NCBI RefSeq assembly: GCF_013694105.1
Contig: NZ_JACEFG010000002.1
Span: 868,001-932,000, forward strand
Direction of reading: 5' to 3'
Origin: Halobacillus locisalis
GTDB lineage: Bacteria > Bacillota > Bacilli > Bacillales > Halobacillaceae
Length of the DNA stretch: 64,000 nucleotides
The position numbers were made by a program, and so were the translations under genes. The notes beneath the pieces were generated by a model, which had not been told where the DNA came from, searched no databases, and was given only the letters and a program-made list of their open reading frames with translations. The first letter of the stretch is position 1; every line of letters begins with the position of its first letter. Below, in pieces: positions 1-9,492 of the stretch.

Positions 1-537
1 GTTGTCAGTGGAATGCAGTCCGGTCGATTCGATATCGGTATTGCAGGTATGACGATTACGGAGGAGCGTAAGGAAACAATCGATTTCTCTGATCCATACT
101 ATGATGCCGGTCTTATGATCGCGGTTAGTGAAGATAACAATGAAATTGAATCTGAAGCGGACCTTGCTGGTAAAAAAGTAGGTACACGCTCAGGTACGAC
201 AAGTGAGCAATACATTAAAGATAACCACCCGGATGCTGAGCTTGTAACCTTCCCAGGAATTGTTGAAGCGTACATGGACTTGGAGTCTGGTCGTCTAGAT
301 GCCGTTATGTATGACGTTCCAAACGTTCAATATTACGTAGCAAATGATGCTGCTGGTTTGAAAACGGTTGGAGAAATCCTGCAAGGGGAGCAATACGGAA
401 TCGCTTTTCCTCAAGACTCTGAACTTGTAGAAGACGTCAACACAGCTCTTCAAACATTGATCGACAATGGAACCTATGATGATATTTATGAAGAGTGGTT
501 CGGGGAGCGCAAGTACGGAACGGAATCATCTGAGTAA
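1..537 (+). CDS. Polar amino-acid ABC transporter, substrate-binding protein (C-terminal part)
   Basis: The gene enters from the left edge, so the signal peptide and first lobe are missing. The 178 visible residues are the second half of a family 3 extracellular solute-binding protein (SBP_bac_3, His/Gln/Arg/cystine binders): FDIGIAGMTITEERKE, then DFSDPYYDAG, the inter-lobe stretch GKKVGTRSGTTSEQY, and the closing lobe ending EEWFGE. By family knowledge it captures an amino acid outside the membrane for the permease and ATPase that follow. A hairpin after the stop suggests that the binding protein is made in excess over the membrane part. The amino acid cannot be named from this fragment. 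Confidence 0.93.
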   Translation, partial: VVSGMQSGRFDIGIAGMTITEERKETIDFSDPYYDAGLMIAVSEDNNEIESEADLAGKKVGTRSGTTSEQYIKDNHPDAELVTFPGIVEAYMDLESGRLDAVMYDVPNVQYYVANDAAGLKTVGEILQGEQYGIAFPQDSELVEDVNTALQTLIDNGTYDDIYEEWFGERKYGTESSE

Positions 538-570
538 AGAATCTATAGTCATTAGGTATAGCTGATCAAA

Positions 571-610
571 AAGGGCGTAGCAAGGATTAGCTTGTTGCGT
601 TCTTTTTCTT
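571..610 (+). terminator. Hairpin after the binding-protein gene
   Basis: GCGTAGCAAG pairs with CTTGTTGCGT through three G-T wobbles, and a T-rich run follows. It probably attenuates read-through into the permease gene. Confidence 0.6.
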
Positions 611-745
611 TTAAAAATCATAGCGAAATTTGGTGAGGTTTGGATCTCCTTAAGTAAGGGTCTGAATAAAATAAGGAAGTATGAGACATAAAGTGCTTCT
701 ATCAAACAACCACATTTAATACGAATGCAAGGAGCGAATACAGAT

Positions 746-1402
746 ATGGAGTTTATTACAGAATCTCACTACTACCGGGTTATGCCGTTCCTTTTAGAAG
801 GTCTCGTTTGGACGTTATTGATCACGGTAGTTGGACTGATTATCGGTTTTATACTAGGTGCGATTTTCGGGTTTGCCCGCTTATCTCACAATAAGATTAT
901 TTATGGAATTGCAACTGTTTACGTAGAAGCGGTACGCGGTACGCCGATTTTGGCGCAAATCTTATTTATTTACTTTGGTTTATCCGACTTGACAGGGATC
1001 AATATTGATAAGATATCTGCTTCCATTATTGCGATTGCGATTAACGCTGGTGCTTACATAGCTGAAATTGTCCGTGGTGCTGTTTATTCAATTGACAAAG
1101 GTCAAATGGAAGCGGGCCGATCGGTTGGTCTTACCCGCAACCAGACGATGCGGTACATCATCTGGCCGCAAGCATTCAGACGCATGATTCCGCCACTTGG
1201 GAACCAGTTTGTAATCAGTTTGAAAGATACTTCTCTTTTCTCGGTTATTGCCGTTACCGAGCTGTTGTATATGGGACAGCAATACTACGGGTCTACATTC
1301 GCAGCCTTTGAAGCCCTCACAATGGTCTGTCTGATGTACCTCTTGATTACGGTACCAACCGCAGTGTACTTACGTAGAGTCGAAAGGAGATTGGATGTCT
1401 GA
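746..1402 (+). CDS. Amino-acid ABC transporter permease
   Basis: This is a 218-residue HisM/GlnP-type membrane subunit with about five membrane segments. The ABC-contact loop is visible as [29 protein letters not shown], an EAA-like motif. It forms the channel for the amino acid delivered by the preceding binding protein. An ATG 21 bases upstream (725) is in frame, but the AAGGAG ribosome site lies between the two at 729-734, so the start at 746 ([10 protein letters not shown]) is preferred. Its stop codon overlaps the ATG of the ATPase gene, which implies translational coupling. Confidence 0.93.
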   Translation: MEFITESHYYRVMPFLLEGLVWTLLITVVGLIIGFILGAIFGFARLSHNKIIYGIATVYVEAVRGTPILAQILFIYFGLSDLTGINIDKISASIIAIAINAGAYIAEIVRGAVYSIDKGQMEAGRSVGLTRNQTMRYIIWPQAFRRMIPPLGNQFVISLKDTSLFSVIAVTELLYMGQQYYGSTFAAFEALTMVCLMYLLITVPTAVYLRRVERRLDV

Positions 1403-2124
1403 TGATTAGCGTAAAGAATTTGCATAAATCGTTTGGCGATACAGAAGTATTAAAAGGAATCGAAGCAGAGATTGCTGAAAAAGAAGTGGTTTGCGTCATC
1501 GGTCCTTCTGGATCAGGGAAAAGTACGTTCTTACGTTGTTTGAACTTGCTTGAAGAAATCACTTCCGGCGATGTCTATATCGAAGGAGACAATATTGCCG
1601 ATAAGAAAATCAACATTAACGAAGTACGTTCACGTGTCGGCATGGTGTTTCAGCACTTCAATTTGTTTCCACACCGCACTGTACTAGAGAACATTACGCT
1701 TGGCCCTATTAAAGTTAAGGGAATGAATAAACAAGAAGCAGAGAAAGTAGCGCTTCCTCTGCTTGAAAAGGTCGGACTTAGCGACAAAGCGCATGTATAT
1801 CCTGAAAGCTTATCTGGTGGACAAAAGCAGCGTGTTGCGATTGCGCGTTCATTGGCCATGGAACCACGAATCATGCTTTTCGATGAACCGACATCGGCGC
1901 TTGACCCAGAACTGGTGGGTGATGTGCTGGAGGTTATGAAAGACTTAGCCAAAGAGGGAATGACTATGGTCGTCGTCACTCACGAGATGGGATTTGCAAA
2001 AGAAGTGGGTGATCGGGTTCTCTTCATGGATGAAGGGATTATCATGGAGGAAGATACACCAGACAATATTTTCGACAATCCGCAAAACCCACGAACGCAA
2101 GAATTCTTAAGTAAAGTATTGTAA
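1402..2124 (+). CDS. Amino-acid ABC transporter ATP-binding protein
   Basis: This 240-residue ATPase has a complete set of motifs: Walker A GPSGSGKS at residues 34-41, Q-loop at FQHFN, signature LSGGQ at 137-141, Walker B IMLFDE at 157-162 and the switch histidine in VVVTHEMG. It belongs to the GlnQ/HisP polar amino-acid importer family and would power the importer formed with the two preceding genes. Its start overlaps the permease stop by one base, and a good terminator follows, so this is the last gene of the operon. Length is typical of the family. Confidence 0.96.
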   Translation: MISVKNLHKSFGDTEVLKGIEAEIAEKEVVCVIGPSGSGKSTFLRCLNLLEEITSGDVYIEGDNIADKKININEVRSRVGMVFQHFNLFPHRTVLENITLGPIKVKGMNKQEAEKVALPLLEKVGLSDKAHVYPESLSGGQKQRVAIARSLAMEPRIMLFDEPTSALDPELVGDVLEVMKDLAKEGMTMVVVTHEMGFAKEVGDRVLFMDEGIIMEEDTPDNIFDNPQNPRTQEFLSKVL

Positions 2125-2127
2125 GAT

Positions 2128-2160
2128 AAAAGCTTCTCCTTTAGGAGGAGCTTTTGTTTT
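2128..2160 (+). terminator. Rho-independent terminator of the amino-acid transporter operon
   Basis: AAGCTTCTCC and GGAGGAGCTT form a GC-rich stem around TTTA, followed by TTTTGTTTT. Confidence 0.9.
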
Positions 2161-2273
2161 GTATGTAAAATTATGATATCTTCCACCTTTTCGCTTATTT
2201 CCGACAAACGTTTAATCATTTCCCGGGGAATATCTTTCATTATCGACACATCACTACTTGATTGTCAGACACC

Positions 2274-2311
2274 AAAAAAATGGATCATTTTACTAATGAG
2301 TGATCCATTTT
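2274..2311. terminator. AT-rich inverted repeat upstream of the sigma factor gene
   Basis: AAAATGGATCA and TGATCCATTTT form an 11-bp stem with A-runs and T-runs on its two sides, so it could terminate in either direction. It overlaps the farthest upstream in-frame ATG of the sigma gene, which argues that translation does not begin there. Confidence 0.55.
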
Positions 2312-2395
2312 GATGATATAGACGATAGCTATGTAAAGCCCCTGGGAGTGAGGTATGCTATGATGGCGTTAGCAACTGTGGAAAAGGGGTGTGTT

Positions 2396-2959
2396 ATGAG
2401 TAATCGTGATCTTGAGCATTATCAGAAGATGATCGATGGTGATAAAGAATCGCTGGAAGCGATTTACGATAAATATGAAAAATTACTGTATTCATTCGTC
2501 ATAAAATTATCATCCGATCCATCATTAGCCGAAGAAGTATTGCAGGAAGTATTCATTAAGCTATGGACACATAAGGCCAAGTACGATGAAACAAAAGGAA
2601 AGTTTTCGTCTTGGATCGTTACCATTACGCGTTACACAGCAATCGATATCATTCGTGCGAAGAAGAACGAGAGTGTGTCTTTAGAAGAAGAGACCGACAT
2701 GCCAGAACAACAGGGGGATTCTGTTGAGGATCTTGTCGAGTGGAAAGAGAAGAGTTCAGAGGTCCGTAAAGCGATTGACCAATTATCTGATGATCAACAG
2801 AAAATCGTTCACTTATTTTATTTCCAAGGATGCAGCCAAAGTAAAATCGCTGAAGAATGCGATTTGCCTTTAGGTACCGTAAAAGGCAGGTTGAGGCTCG
2901 CCTTAAAACACCTGAAGAAGCACATATCAACAGCGGAAGGGGGGATACGTGATGCGTGA
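2396..2959 (+). CDS. ECF-type RNA polymerase sigma factor
   Basis: The product is 187 residues. Region 2 is seen as EAIYDKYEKLLYSF, then the conserved SLAEEVLQEVFIKLW and KFSSWIVTITRYTAIDIIR; region 4 ends in a helix-turn-helix, SQSKIAEECDLPLGTVKGRLRLALKHL. By family knowledge it recruits RNA polymerase to a small regulon. I chose the ATG at 2396 because AAAAGGGG sits seven bases before it; a longer frame from 2300 runs through a hairpin. The gene overlaps the anti-sigma gene by eight bases, the usual arrangement for a factor held inactive by a membrane partner. A TGTAAA-N17-TATGCT promoter lies at 2331-2359 (weak). Confidence 0.93.
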   Translation: MSNRDLEHYQKMIDGDKESLEAIYDKYEKLLYSFVIKLSSDPSLAEEVLQEVFIKLWTHKAKYDETKGKFSSWIVTITRYTAIDIIRAKKNESVSLEEETDMPEQQGDSVEDLVEWKEKSSEVRKAIDQLSDDQQKIVHLFYFQGCSQSKIAEECDLPLGTVKGRLRLALKHLKKHISTAEGGIRDA

Positions 2960-3719
2960 ATGCGAGAAAGTACTAGACTATTTTAATCATGAATTGACAG
3001 AAAAAGAGAGAGAAGAGTTTGAACGCCATCTTGCGTCTTGTGACGAATGTCGTGAAGAAATTGAAGAGCTCCAGTTATTAACAGAAGATTTGCCATTCAG
3101 CACTGAACCCGTCGATCCTCCAGAAGGGATGAAAGACCGTGTGTTAGGTGCCGTTTTTGCTGAAAAAGAGTCTGATTCTCAAGAGAATAACGTGGTTTCA
3201 TTCGAGGAGCGCAGGAAAGAAGAGACAGAACCGAAAGAACCACAGCCGAAACGTAACAACCAACGTTGGGTGATGCGTGGTTTGGCAGCAGCCTTAACGT
3301 TATCATTGTTAGGAAATATACTCGTTTTGACGGGTGGTGATGAAGAGGTTGCGAACGAACCACCAGCAGTAGACAGTACAGATATTGTGAATCAACGTGT
3401 CCAGTTGCAAGGGGAAGCAACGGATGCCAGTGCTATAGCCGCTATGATTCGTCAAAACGACAAGAATTTATTGACGTTACAAGCCGAGCAGCTTGATCAG
3501 CTTCAGGGTGACGAAGTTTATCAAGTGTGGTTACTTGAAGGAGATAAGCCATATCGTGCCGGAACATTTGTTGCCAATGAAAACGGTGAAGGGGCCGTGG
3601 CCTATTCAATGGATGACTTGCCGGCGGACGCTGATTGGGATGCTGTTGCCATATCTAAAGAACCAGATGCAACAAGCGAAACTCCACAAGGCGATGTGAT
3701 TTTGAGTTCTAGTTTATAG
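2952..3719 (+). CDS. RskA-like membrane anti-sigma factor
   Basis: The protein is 255 residues. The N-terminus is a zinc-binding anti-sigma domain with the H-x3-C-x2-C signature in HLASCDECREE, preceded by an early Cys. One membrane segment lies around RGLAAALTLSLLGNILVL, and the extracellular part matches the RskA C-terminal domain (QLQGDEVYQVWLLEGDKP, then DWDAVAISKEP). It should hold the preceding sigma factor at the membrane until a signal removes it. A GTG one codon earlier is possible, but GGGGGG is best spaced for the ATG at 2952. A terminator follows, so the pair forms a two-gene operon. Confidence 0.9.
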   Translation: MRECEKVLDYFNHELTEKEREEFERHLASCDECREEIEELQLLTEDLPFSTEPVDPPEGMKDRVLGAVFAEKESDSQENNVVSFEERRKEETEPKEPQPKRNNQRWVMRGLAAALTLSLLGNILVLTGGDEEVANEPPAVDSTDIVNQRVQLQGEATDASAIAAMIRQNDKNLLTLQAEQLDQLQGDEVYQVWLLEGDKPYRAGTFVANENGEGAVAYSMDDLPADADWDAVAISKEPDATSETPQGDVILSSSL

Positions 3720-3726
3720 AAGTAAG

Positions 3727-3768
3727 AAGAGGTCTGAAATCTGATGTATGGATTTCAGGCCTCTTTTA
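3727..3768 (+). terminator. Terminator of the sigma/anti-sigma operon
   Basis: A 15-bp stem, AAGAGGTCTGAAATC with GATTTCAGGCCTCTT, has one wobble and ends in TTTT. Confidence 0.9.
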
Positions 3769-3786
3769 TTATGCAAGGTGGCTGAA

Positions 3787-3959
3787 TCGGACATTTACTT
3801 TATTAATTCGGACAGATCGTCTAAGAAATCGGACACCCGCTCACGCAAATCAGACATAGGATGCCCTAAATCGGACATTCGGCTCTTATTCGGACAAAGC
3901 GCACAAGAAATCGGACACCCGCTCACATAATTCAGACATCTCCCCTCTCATTTGGGACA
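3787..3959 (+). repeat. 21-bp periodic TCGGACA array, copy 1
   Basis: Nine TCGGACA-like heptamers begin at 3787, 3808, 3829, 3850, 3871, 3890, 3911, 3932 and 3953. Steps are 21 bp except one of 19. Six heptamers are exact and three are TCAGACA or TGGGACA. The bases between them are not conserved, apart from short suffixes. Because 21 bp is seven codons, a spurious reading frame with repeated SD residues crosses part of it. A second array with the same order of suffixes is at 24937-25210. Function is unknown. Confidence 0.9.
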
Positions 3960-4150
3960 CCCCTTCCCCTCCCATTAAACAAAATCAATATAATTTCATA
4001 AAAAACTTAAAAAGTATAAACCTTGATATGACAAGGTCTATAGATCAAATCTGCATGGTTTCTCAATATTTTTTGATCAAATAGTGATCCAATCGTAAAA
4101 CTCTCCCGATAGCTTAGTGATTAATCAAAAACAAAGGAGAGATTTACATT

Positions 4151-5488
4151 ATGAATAAGAACGTGAGAAATGCATTTCTAGCCGTACCGTTGAGTGTGTC
4201 GTTATTAATTCCGACAACATTGAGTGTCAGCGCACAAGATCATGCCAAGCCAAGCGTAACGACAGAAGCTGTTGAACTACGATCAACTTTAGATAACCTA
4301 TTAAGTGAACACGCTTATCTAGCCGTTGAAACGATGAGAAAAGGTGCAGAAGGAGCAGCTGACTTTGAACAGTCTGCAGCCGCGCTATCCGCGAACACGG
4401 AAGATCTATCAGGCGCTATTGCATCTGTATATGGGGAAGAAGCCGGACAGCAATTCAGTCAAATGTGGACAGATCATATCGGATTCTTCGTTGATTACGT
4501 AAATGGAACAGCAAACAATGACGAAGAAATGAAACAGATGGCATTAGATGAATTGAACCAATATCGACAAGACTTCTCTCAATTCCTTGAATCAGCGACA
4601 GGCGAACGTCTAGAAGCTGATGCACTAGCTGAAGGACTTCAAATGCACGTAAAACAATTGATTGGTGCTTTTGACAGTTATGTAGCAGGCGATTACGAGA
4701 AAGCCTATGAGTATGAACGTGAAGCGATCAAACATATGTATGGGGTAAGTAAAGGACTTTCTAGTGCGATTGTGAATCAGTTCCCTGATAAATTCAACAA
4801 TACAAAAGCCGTTACTCCAGCAGCAGACCTTCGCTCTAACCTGAACCACTTGCTAAGTGAACATGCTGGTCTAGCAGCGATGGCTATGCAGAATGGTATT
4901 GATGGAGCAGAAGACTTCGATGCATCCGTACAAGCTCTATCGAATAATACAGATGATTTAGCCGCAGCTATTTCTTCCATCTATGGGGAAGAAGCGGGTG
5001 CCCAGTTCAAAGAAATGTGGTCTGGTCACATCGGTAACTTTGTAGATTATGTAAAAGCGACAGGTGCAGACGACGCTGAGATGAAAGAGGAAGCACTACA
5101 AGCGTTAACTCAATACCGTGCAGACTTCTCTCAATTCCTTGAAACAGCAACGGGAGGCGAATTGGACGCTGATGTTCTTGCTGGAAATCTTCAAGAACAC
5201 GTGAATCAGTTGACGGGTACTTTTGATAGCTATGTAGAAGAAGACTACGCGGCAACGTACGAGCAGCTACGTACAGCTTATGCTCATATGTTCGGAGCTT
5301 CCAAAGCCCTGTCTTCTGGATTTGTAGCTCAATTCCCAGAAAAATTCGCAGCAGATATGCCATCTGAAATGCCGGACACAGGTCTAGGTGGAACAGCAGA
5401 TTCCAACAACATGTGGATTTTCGCATCCATCCTAGCACTGCTAGCAACTACAACTCTATTCATCCGTAAGTCAGAAAATCAACAATAA
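4151..5488 (+). CDS. Cell-wall-anchored protein with two tandem helical repeats and MPDTG sorting signal
   Basis: The 445-residue product has a signal peptide ending near LSVSAQD. Two tandem repeats of about 155 residues follow (roughly 43-200 and 223-380), each beginning LRS.L..LLSEHA.LA and containing YGEEAG.QF..MW..HIG.FVDYV and SQFLE.ATG. The C-terminus has MPDTGLGG, a hydrophobic helix and the charged tail RKSENQQ, a sortase sorting signal with Met in place of the usual Leu. The domain is helical and rich in His and Glu; I do not know its ligand. A sortase gene lies 55 bases downstream, so this is very likely its substrate. RBS is AAAGGAGAG. Confidence 0.82.
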   Translation: MNKNVRNAFLAVPLSVSLLIPTTLSVSAQDHAKPSVTTEAVELRSTLDNLLSEHAYLAVETMRKGAEGAADFEQSAAALSANTEDLSGAIASVYGEEAGQQFSQMWTDHIGFFVDYVNGTANNDEEMKQMALDELNQYRQDFSQFLESATGERLEADALAEGLQMHVKQLIGAFDSYVAGDYEKAYEYEREAIKHMYGVSKGLSSAIVNQFPDKFNNTKAVTPAADLRSNLNHLLSEHAGLAAMAMQNGIDGAEDFDASVQALSNNTDDLAAAISSIYGEEAGAQFKEMWSGHIGNFVDYVKATGADDAEMKEEALQALTQYRADFSQFLETATGGELDADVLAGNLQEHVNQLTGTFDSYVEEDYAATYEQLRTAYAHMFGASKALSSGFVAQFPEKFAADMPSEMPDTGLGGTADSNNMWIFASILALLATTTLFIRKSENQQ

Positions 5489-5519
5489 AAAAAGAGAGGG
5501 GATTCCCTCTCTTTTTTTA
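5487..5519 (+). terminator. Terminator between wall protein and sortase
   Basis: AAAGAGAGG and CCCTCTCTTTTTTT form a strong hairpin overlapping the stop codon. The abundant substrate would be transcribed more than the enzyme. Confidence 0.88.
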
Positions 5520-5542
5520 TCAAAATAGAGGAGAACGTAGCT

Positions 5543-6187
5543 ATGAAACGAATTTTATTTTTCTTATTGTTGTCTGTATTCTTAGTGGCTTGTAACGGTA
5601 ATTCTGACACGTCCTCTTCAGCTGAAGGGCAATCAAAGAACGAAGAGGTCAACCAAGAGGAAGCTGATGAAGAAAAGAAAGGCTTACAAAAGAAGAAACA
5701 AGGCATGTATGATGACCCAATCATCAAAGAAGAAGATGTCAGCTTAACACCAAAGAGAATTCAAATTCCTGCGATCGGGGTAGATGCTTCCATTGAGAAT
5801 GTCGGTACGCTAGCCAACGGACAAATGGGTGTACCACAAGATGAACAGAACGTTGCCTGGTTCGAACCCGGTGCGAAACCTGGTGCTAAAGGCAGTTCAG
5901 TTCTAGCAGGTCACGTAGGTCGAACAGAAGGCGCAGCCGTATTCTATCACCTGCAGAATTTGAAAAAGGGAGACGAGGTAGTCGTAACGGGAGAGAGTGG
6001 CGATTCGCTGACTTTTGTCGTTACAGGTCGTGAAGTATTCCCACAAAACAATGCTCCTGTCGAAGATATTTTCGGGTACACCGCAAGGAAAAGTATGAAG
6101 CTGATTACGTGTACGGGTGAGTATATTCGCAACAGTGGCGGACACCAAGATCGATTAGTGGTCTTTACAGAATTAAAAGAAGCCTGA
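5543..6187 (+). CDS. Class F-like sortase with lipoprotein signal
   Basis: The product is 214 residues. It starts with a lipoprotein signal, LLLSVFLVAC, so it is probably lipid-anchored rather than held by a transmembrane helix. A charged Ser/Glu/Lys spacer leads to a sortase barrel: IQIPAIGVDASIENVG, the catalytic His in VLAGHVGR, the catalytic Cys in LITCTG and the Arg in QDRLVVF. By family knowledge it joins sorting-signal proteins to the peptidoglycan. The MPDTG protein immediately upstream is the obvious substrate. The family could also be called class D-like; the GWY/AWFEPGA-type region and LITC favour class F. RBS is GGAGAA. Confidence 0.88.
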   Translation: MKRILFFLLLSVFLVACNGNSDTSSSAEGQSKNEEVNQEEADEEKKGLQKKKQGMYDDPIIKEEDVSLTPKRIQIPAIGVDASIENVGTLANGQMGVPQDEQNVAWFEPGAKPGAKGSSVLAGHVGRTEGAAVFYHLQNLKKGDEVVVTGESGDSLTFVVTGREVFPQNNAPVEDIFGYTARKSMKLITCTGEYIRNSGGHQDRLVVFTELKEA

Positions 6188-6219
6188 AAGTCCTTCGTAT
6201 ATTGCGGGGGGCTTTTTTG
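6187..6219 (+). terminator. Terminator after the sortase gene
   Basis: AAAGTCC pairs with GGGGCTTT, including one wobble, before a run of six T. Confidence 0.65.
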
Positions 6220-6300
6220 TATGCGTCATGACTCTCCCATTTTTGTTGCAGTATATCGCGTTGCAAGGGTTCTGTGTTTTGTATGTGTTAAGGTAAGATG

Positions 6301-6340
6301 AAAAAATCCCTCTCCTTTCGAAAAAGAGGGATTTTTTTTA
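6301..6340. terminator. Second, symmetric terminator hairpin
   Basis: AAAAAATCCCTCT and AGAGGGATTTTTT form a 13-bp perfect stem with A and T runs on both sides. It separates the sortase unit from the chemoreceptor operon. Confidence 0.85.
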
Positions 6341-6483
6341 TTGATCGATAATGATATCCTGTATAATTCGAAAGAACTAAAATGTTCAATGAAAAAGCAT
6401 TAAAGTATAAAGAACTATGAATAAAAACCTAAATTAGCTGATTTTTCCGAATGTTATACCTCTGTAGGATTTCATAAATCCTC

Positions 6484-6510
6484 TGAAAATAAAATGTATA
6501 CTGCCGATAT
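6484..6510 (+). promoter_or_regulatory. Sigma-D-type promoter of the ATP-grasp/chemoreceptor operon
   Basis: The exact -10 octamer GCCGATAT is at 6503-6510, with TGAA 15 bases upstream at 6484-6487. The Bacillus sigma-D consensus is TAAA-N15-GCCGATAT, so only one base of the core differs. It lies about 50 bases upstream of the first gene. Confidence 0.8.
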
Positions 6511-6562
6511 TATACAGGTCAGACGTATATATAGCACTATATAATTTATTCGGAGGTGTCCT

Positions 6563-7690
6563 ATGCTAATTTTGGAAAATCAAATTGTTTCGCCGTATCT
6601 AGTACAAACGGCACTCCATCAAAGTATACCGATTTATTACTCTAATGATGAGCGATCCTTTCAATTAGATGATGAGTCGAAAGTATTAACAAACTCAGAA
6701 AGTTGTCTGACGTTACTTGAGGAACAGCATCCTGATCATCCTCATACACGCTCCTCAGCGCTCGTGAAGGACAAAGCAGAATTCCGGGAATTATTATCTT
6801 CGATTAATGAGGATTACTTTTTCCGTAGAGTTAGTTTAGAAGAATTATTGCACATGGACCATGATGCGGTTCCATATCCTGTCGTCATTAAACCGAATCG
6901 GGGATATTCCAGTGTCGGTGTCTACATAGTGAAAGAGAAGCAGGATTGGGAGAAGGCGGTGAGAGGGTTATATTCGGATCTCACTTTGTCGAAGCAAATG
7001 TATTCAGAATCCGTTGTCGATGGCGAGCAAATCATTATCGAAGAGTGGATCAATGGGCAGGAGTATGCGTTCGATTGCTATTTCGATAAACAAGGACAAC
7101 CTGTAATCCTAAGCGTACTTAAACGGATTTTTTCCCACGACCAAGATACCTCTGATCGCATTTACTATACTTCGAAAGCCGTCGTGAACGAAATTCAGAC
7201 AGAGATGGTCGAATACCTCGACGTGTTGAATCAGCGATTAGAGTTAAGGAATTATCCTTTTCATATTGAAGTAAGAAAAACATCGGATGCCATCATTCCC
7301 ATTGAGATGAATCCATTACGGTTTGCTGGAATCGGTACAACGGATGTGAGTCAATATGCATTCCAAATCCAAGCTGCGGATTATTATTTTTCAGATCAAA
7401 AGCCTGATTGGCAAACAGTCACAGACCACGCGGATGACGCGATATATGGATTCTTCTGTGCGGATGTCCCCTTGCATATCAGTCGTAATCTGATTGAAGA
7501 AATCAAGCACGATGAGTTGATGAGTGAATTCAGTCAAATTTTAGAGTACCGCAACTTAGAAACGGCGAACGATCGGACATTTGCGGTCATCTTTTTCAAA
7601 ACAGAGAGTATGGAGGAGATGGAGTATTTGCTGAATATCGATCTGGAACCATTTATTAAGCAGAAACAGATGAAGGAGGAAGTTAAATGA
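6563..7690 (+). CDS. ATP-grasp domain protein
   Basis: This protein of 375 residues has an ATP-grasp fold: [17 protein letters not shown] is the nucleotide-binding beta hairpin, [17 protein letters not shown] the central strand pair, and [12 protein letters not shown] the metal-binding strand with Glu and Asn. Members ligate a carboxylate to an amine or thiol through an acyl phosphate; the substrate here is unknown. It starts behind a sigma-D-type promoter with RBS CGGAGGTG, and its stop overlaps the chemoreceptor start (ATGA). This coupling suggests a job connected with chemotaxis or sensing, which is inference. Confidence 0.82.
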   Translation: MLILENQIVSPYLVQTALHQSIPIYYSNDERSFQLDDESKVLTNSESCLTLLEEQHPDHPHTRSSALVKDKAEFRELLSSINEDYFFRRVSLEELLHMDHDAVPYPVVIKPNRGYSSVGVYIVKEKQDWEKAVRGLYSDLTLSKQMYSESVVDGEQIIIEEWINGQEYAFDCYFDKQGQPVILSVLKRIFSHDQDTSDRIYYTSKAVVNEIQTEMVEYLDVLNQRLELRNYPFHIEVRKTSDAIIPIEMNPLRFAGIGTTDVSQYAFQIQAADYYFSDQKPDWQTVTDHADDAIYGFFCADVPLHISRNLIEEIKHDELMSEFSQILEYRNLETANDRTFAVIFFKTESMEEMEYLLNIDLEPFIKQKQMKEEVK

Positions 7691-9390
7691 AAAAGAAATT
7701 AAATGTAAACCCGAAGAAATCGTTGCTCGCCCAGCTGTTTCTTACTTTTATTATCCCGTTTTTGATTGTAGGAGTGATGATGTTCGGATTTGTGAAGTAT
7801 ATTTCATTCCAAATCATCGATGATTATGTTCTTCCTCAATTCGACCAAATCTTGGAGAGCAATGGGGAGAGTCTGGCCAATTCCATAGAACCAGAGATGG
7901 TAGAAGGAACCATCAATAACCCGGAAGGTGACAATTCGAGTTTACTGAATACACTGAATGCCTTCATGGAAGGAAAAAAACGCTTGGAATATGCCTACGT
8001 ATTGACACAACAGGAGGGAACGGACTACATTGTCGGTTTAAACGGTAGTGAAGATGTGATGATGGAGTCTCCATTCACGGAAGAACAGGCGTCTTCGTTT
8101 TCTAATCAAGAAGTCGTCGTTACCGATATTTACACTGATGAGTGGGGAACCCATAAGTCATACTTCATCCCTGTTAATGGGACGGATGCAATCATTGGAG
8201 TCGATATGAGTGCACAGTTCATTAACGATTTACAACAAGAAATCGATCTATTCTTAGTAGGGTTTATTGTCGTGGCGCTCTTGATTGGCGGGATTTTAGC
8301 TTATACGTATGGTACGCGCTTGAACAAATCGATTCAATCGATCTTAGCGTCTGTGAAAAAAGTAAGCCAAGGGGATTTGACGGAGCGTATTGAGTCGAAG
8401 CGAAAAGATGAGCTTGGTCAATTAGCTTCAGCAACAAACGAAATGGCGGATAGCCTTCGTGACCTTGTTCAAAGTGTACGTGTTTCATCGAATGATGTAA
8501 CCGCACAGAGTGAAGAGTTGACTCAGTCCTCTATTGAAGTGCGCGAAGGTAGTATGCAAGTTGCCTCTACCATGCAGGAACTTTCTTCTGGTTCTGAATC
8601 ACAGGCGAATAGTTCTTCTGAGTTGTCCGGAATGATGGATGGTTTCGTACGTAAAATCGATCAGGCGAATGCGGAAGGTCAGACCATCTCTAAAACCTCT
8701 CAAGATGTATTGAAAATGACAGGGAACGGTAGTCATTTGATGAAAGAGTCTGTGCAACAAATGAACGCCATCAATGATATTGTGAAAGATTCGGTTGAAA
8801 AAGTACAAGGACTCGATAAGCAATCGAAAGAGATATCTAAGCTTGTGAAGGTGATTCAGGATATTGCTGAGCAGACCAATCTTTTATCTCTGAATGCGGC
8901 GATTGAAGCAGCAAGAGCAGGGGAACATGGCAAAGGGTTCGCTGTCGTTGCGGACGAAGTGAGAAAACTTGCGGAACAAGTGTCCACATCGATTGTAGAT
9001 ATAACAGGCATTGTGAACAACATCCAGTCTGAATCCAGTGCGGTTGTGGAATCGTTGGAGAATGGGTATAAAGAGGTCGATCAAGGGTCTAAGCAAATCG
9101 AGGTGACCGGCCATACCTTTGATGATATCAACGATTCTGTCAGTGATATGGTTCAAAAAATCCAAACGATTTCTAGTAACTTGACGGATATTGCAAAAGA
9201 CAGCAAGTATATGAACACATCGATTGAAGACATCGCTTCCGTTTCTGAGGAATCAGCAGCAGGCGTGCAGCAAGTCGCCGCTTCTTCAGAGCAGACGAGC
9301 ACTTCAATGGATGAAGTATCACATAGCGCCCGTCAGTTGGCGGAGCTCGCGGATCAATTGAATGAGAAGGTTGGTCAGTTTAAGTATTAA
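7687..9390 (+). CDS. Methyl-accepting chemotaxis protein
   Basis: The product is 567 residues. Transmembrane helix 1 is at about 13-36, an extracellular Cache-like sensor at about 40-185, helix 2 at about 188-208 ([20 protein letters not shown]), HAMP at about 209-262, and the long signalling coiled coil to the end. The conserved hairpin tip [19 protein letters not shown] and [15 protein letters not shown] are intact. It reports an outside stimulus to CheA/CheW. The gene is translationally coupled to the ATP-grasp gene and shares its sigma-D promoter, as expected for a motility regulon. The ligand cannot be read from the sequence. Confidence 0.95.
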   Translation: MKKKLNVNPKKSLLAQLFLTFIIPFLIVGVMMFGFVKYISFQIIDDYVLPQFDQILESNGESLANSIEPEMVEGTINNPEGDNSSLLNTLNAFMEGKKRLEYAYVLTQQEGTDYIVGLNGSEDVMMESPFTEEQASSFSNQEVVVTDIYTDEWGTHKSYFIPVNGTDAIIGVDMSAQFINDLQQEIDLFLVGFIVVALLIGGILAYTYGTRLNKSIQSILASVKKVSQGDLTERIESKRKDELGQLASATNEMADSLRDLVQSVRVSSNDVTAQSEELTQSSIEVREGSMQVASTMQELSSGSESQANSSSELSGMMDGFVRKIDQANAEGQTISKTSQDVLKMTGNGSHLMKESVQQMNAINDIVKDSVEKVQGLDKQSKEISKLVKVIQDIAEQTNLLSLNAAIEAARAGEHGKGFAVVADEVRKLAEQVSTSIVDITGIVNNIQSESSAVVESLENGYKEVDQGSKQIEVTGHTFDDINDSVSDMVQKIQTISSNLTDIAKDSKYMNTSIEDIASVSEESAAGVQQVAASSEQTSTSMDEVSHSARQLAELADQLNEKVGQFKY

Positions 9391-9412
9391 AAGGTTATAG
9401 TGTATAAATCAA

Positions 9413-9450
9413 AATCCCCCCTGTGCCAGATTGATTGGCGCAGGGGGGTT
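9413..9450 (+). terminator. Terminator of the chemoreceptor operon
   Basis: AATCCCCCCTGTGCCA and TGGCGCAGGGGGGTT form a long stem around GATTGAT. The T-run is poor, so termination may be partial. Confidence 0.75.
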
Positions 9451-9492
9451 AGTTATTCACTACTGACGGTTTCCGTTGCACTGTTTAGCGTT

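Noticed and set aside
2300-2395. Upstream extension of the ECF sigma gene
   Set aside because: The start lies inside a terminator-like hairpin and lacks a ribosome site; the internal ATG at 2396 has AAAAGGGG.
3748-3930. 60-codon frame with repeated SD residues
   Set aside because: It arises because the 21-bp step of the TCGGACA array equals seven codons. It begins inside a terminator and has no ribosome site.
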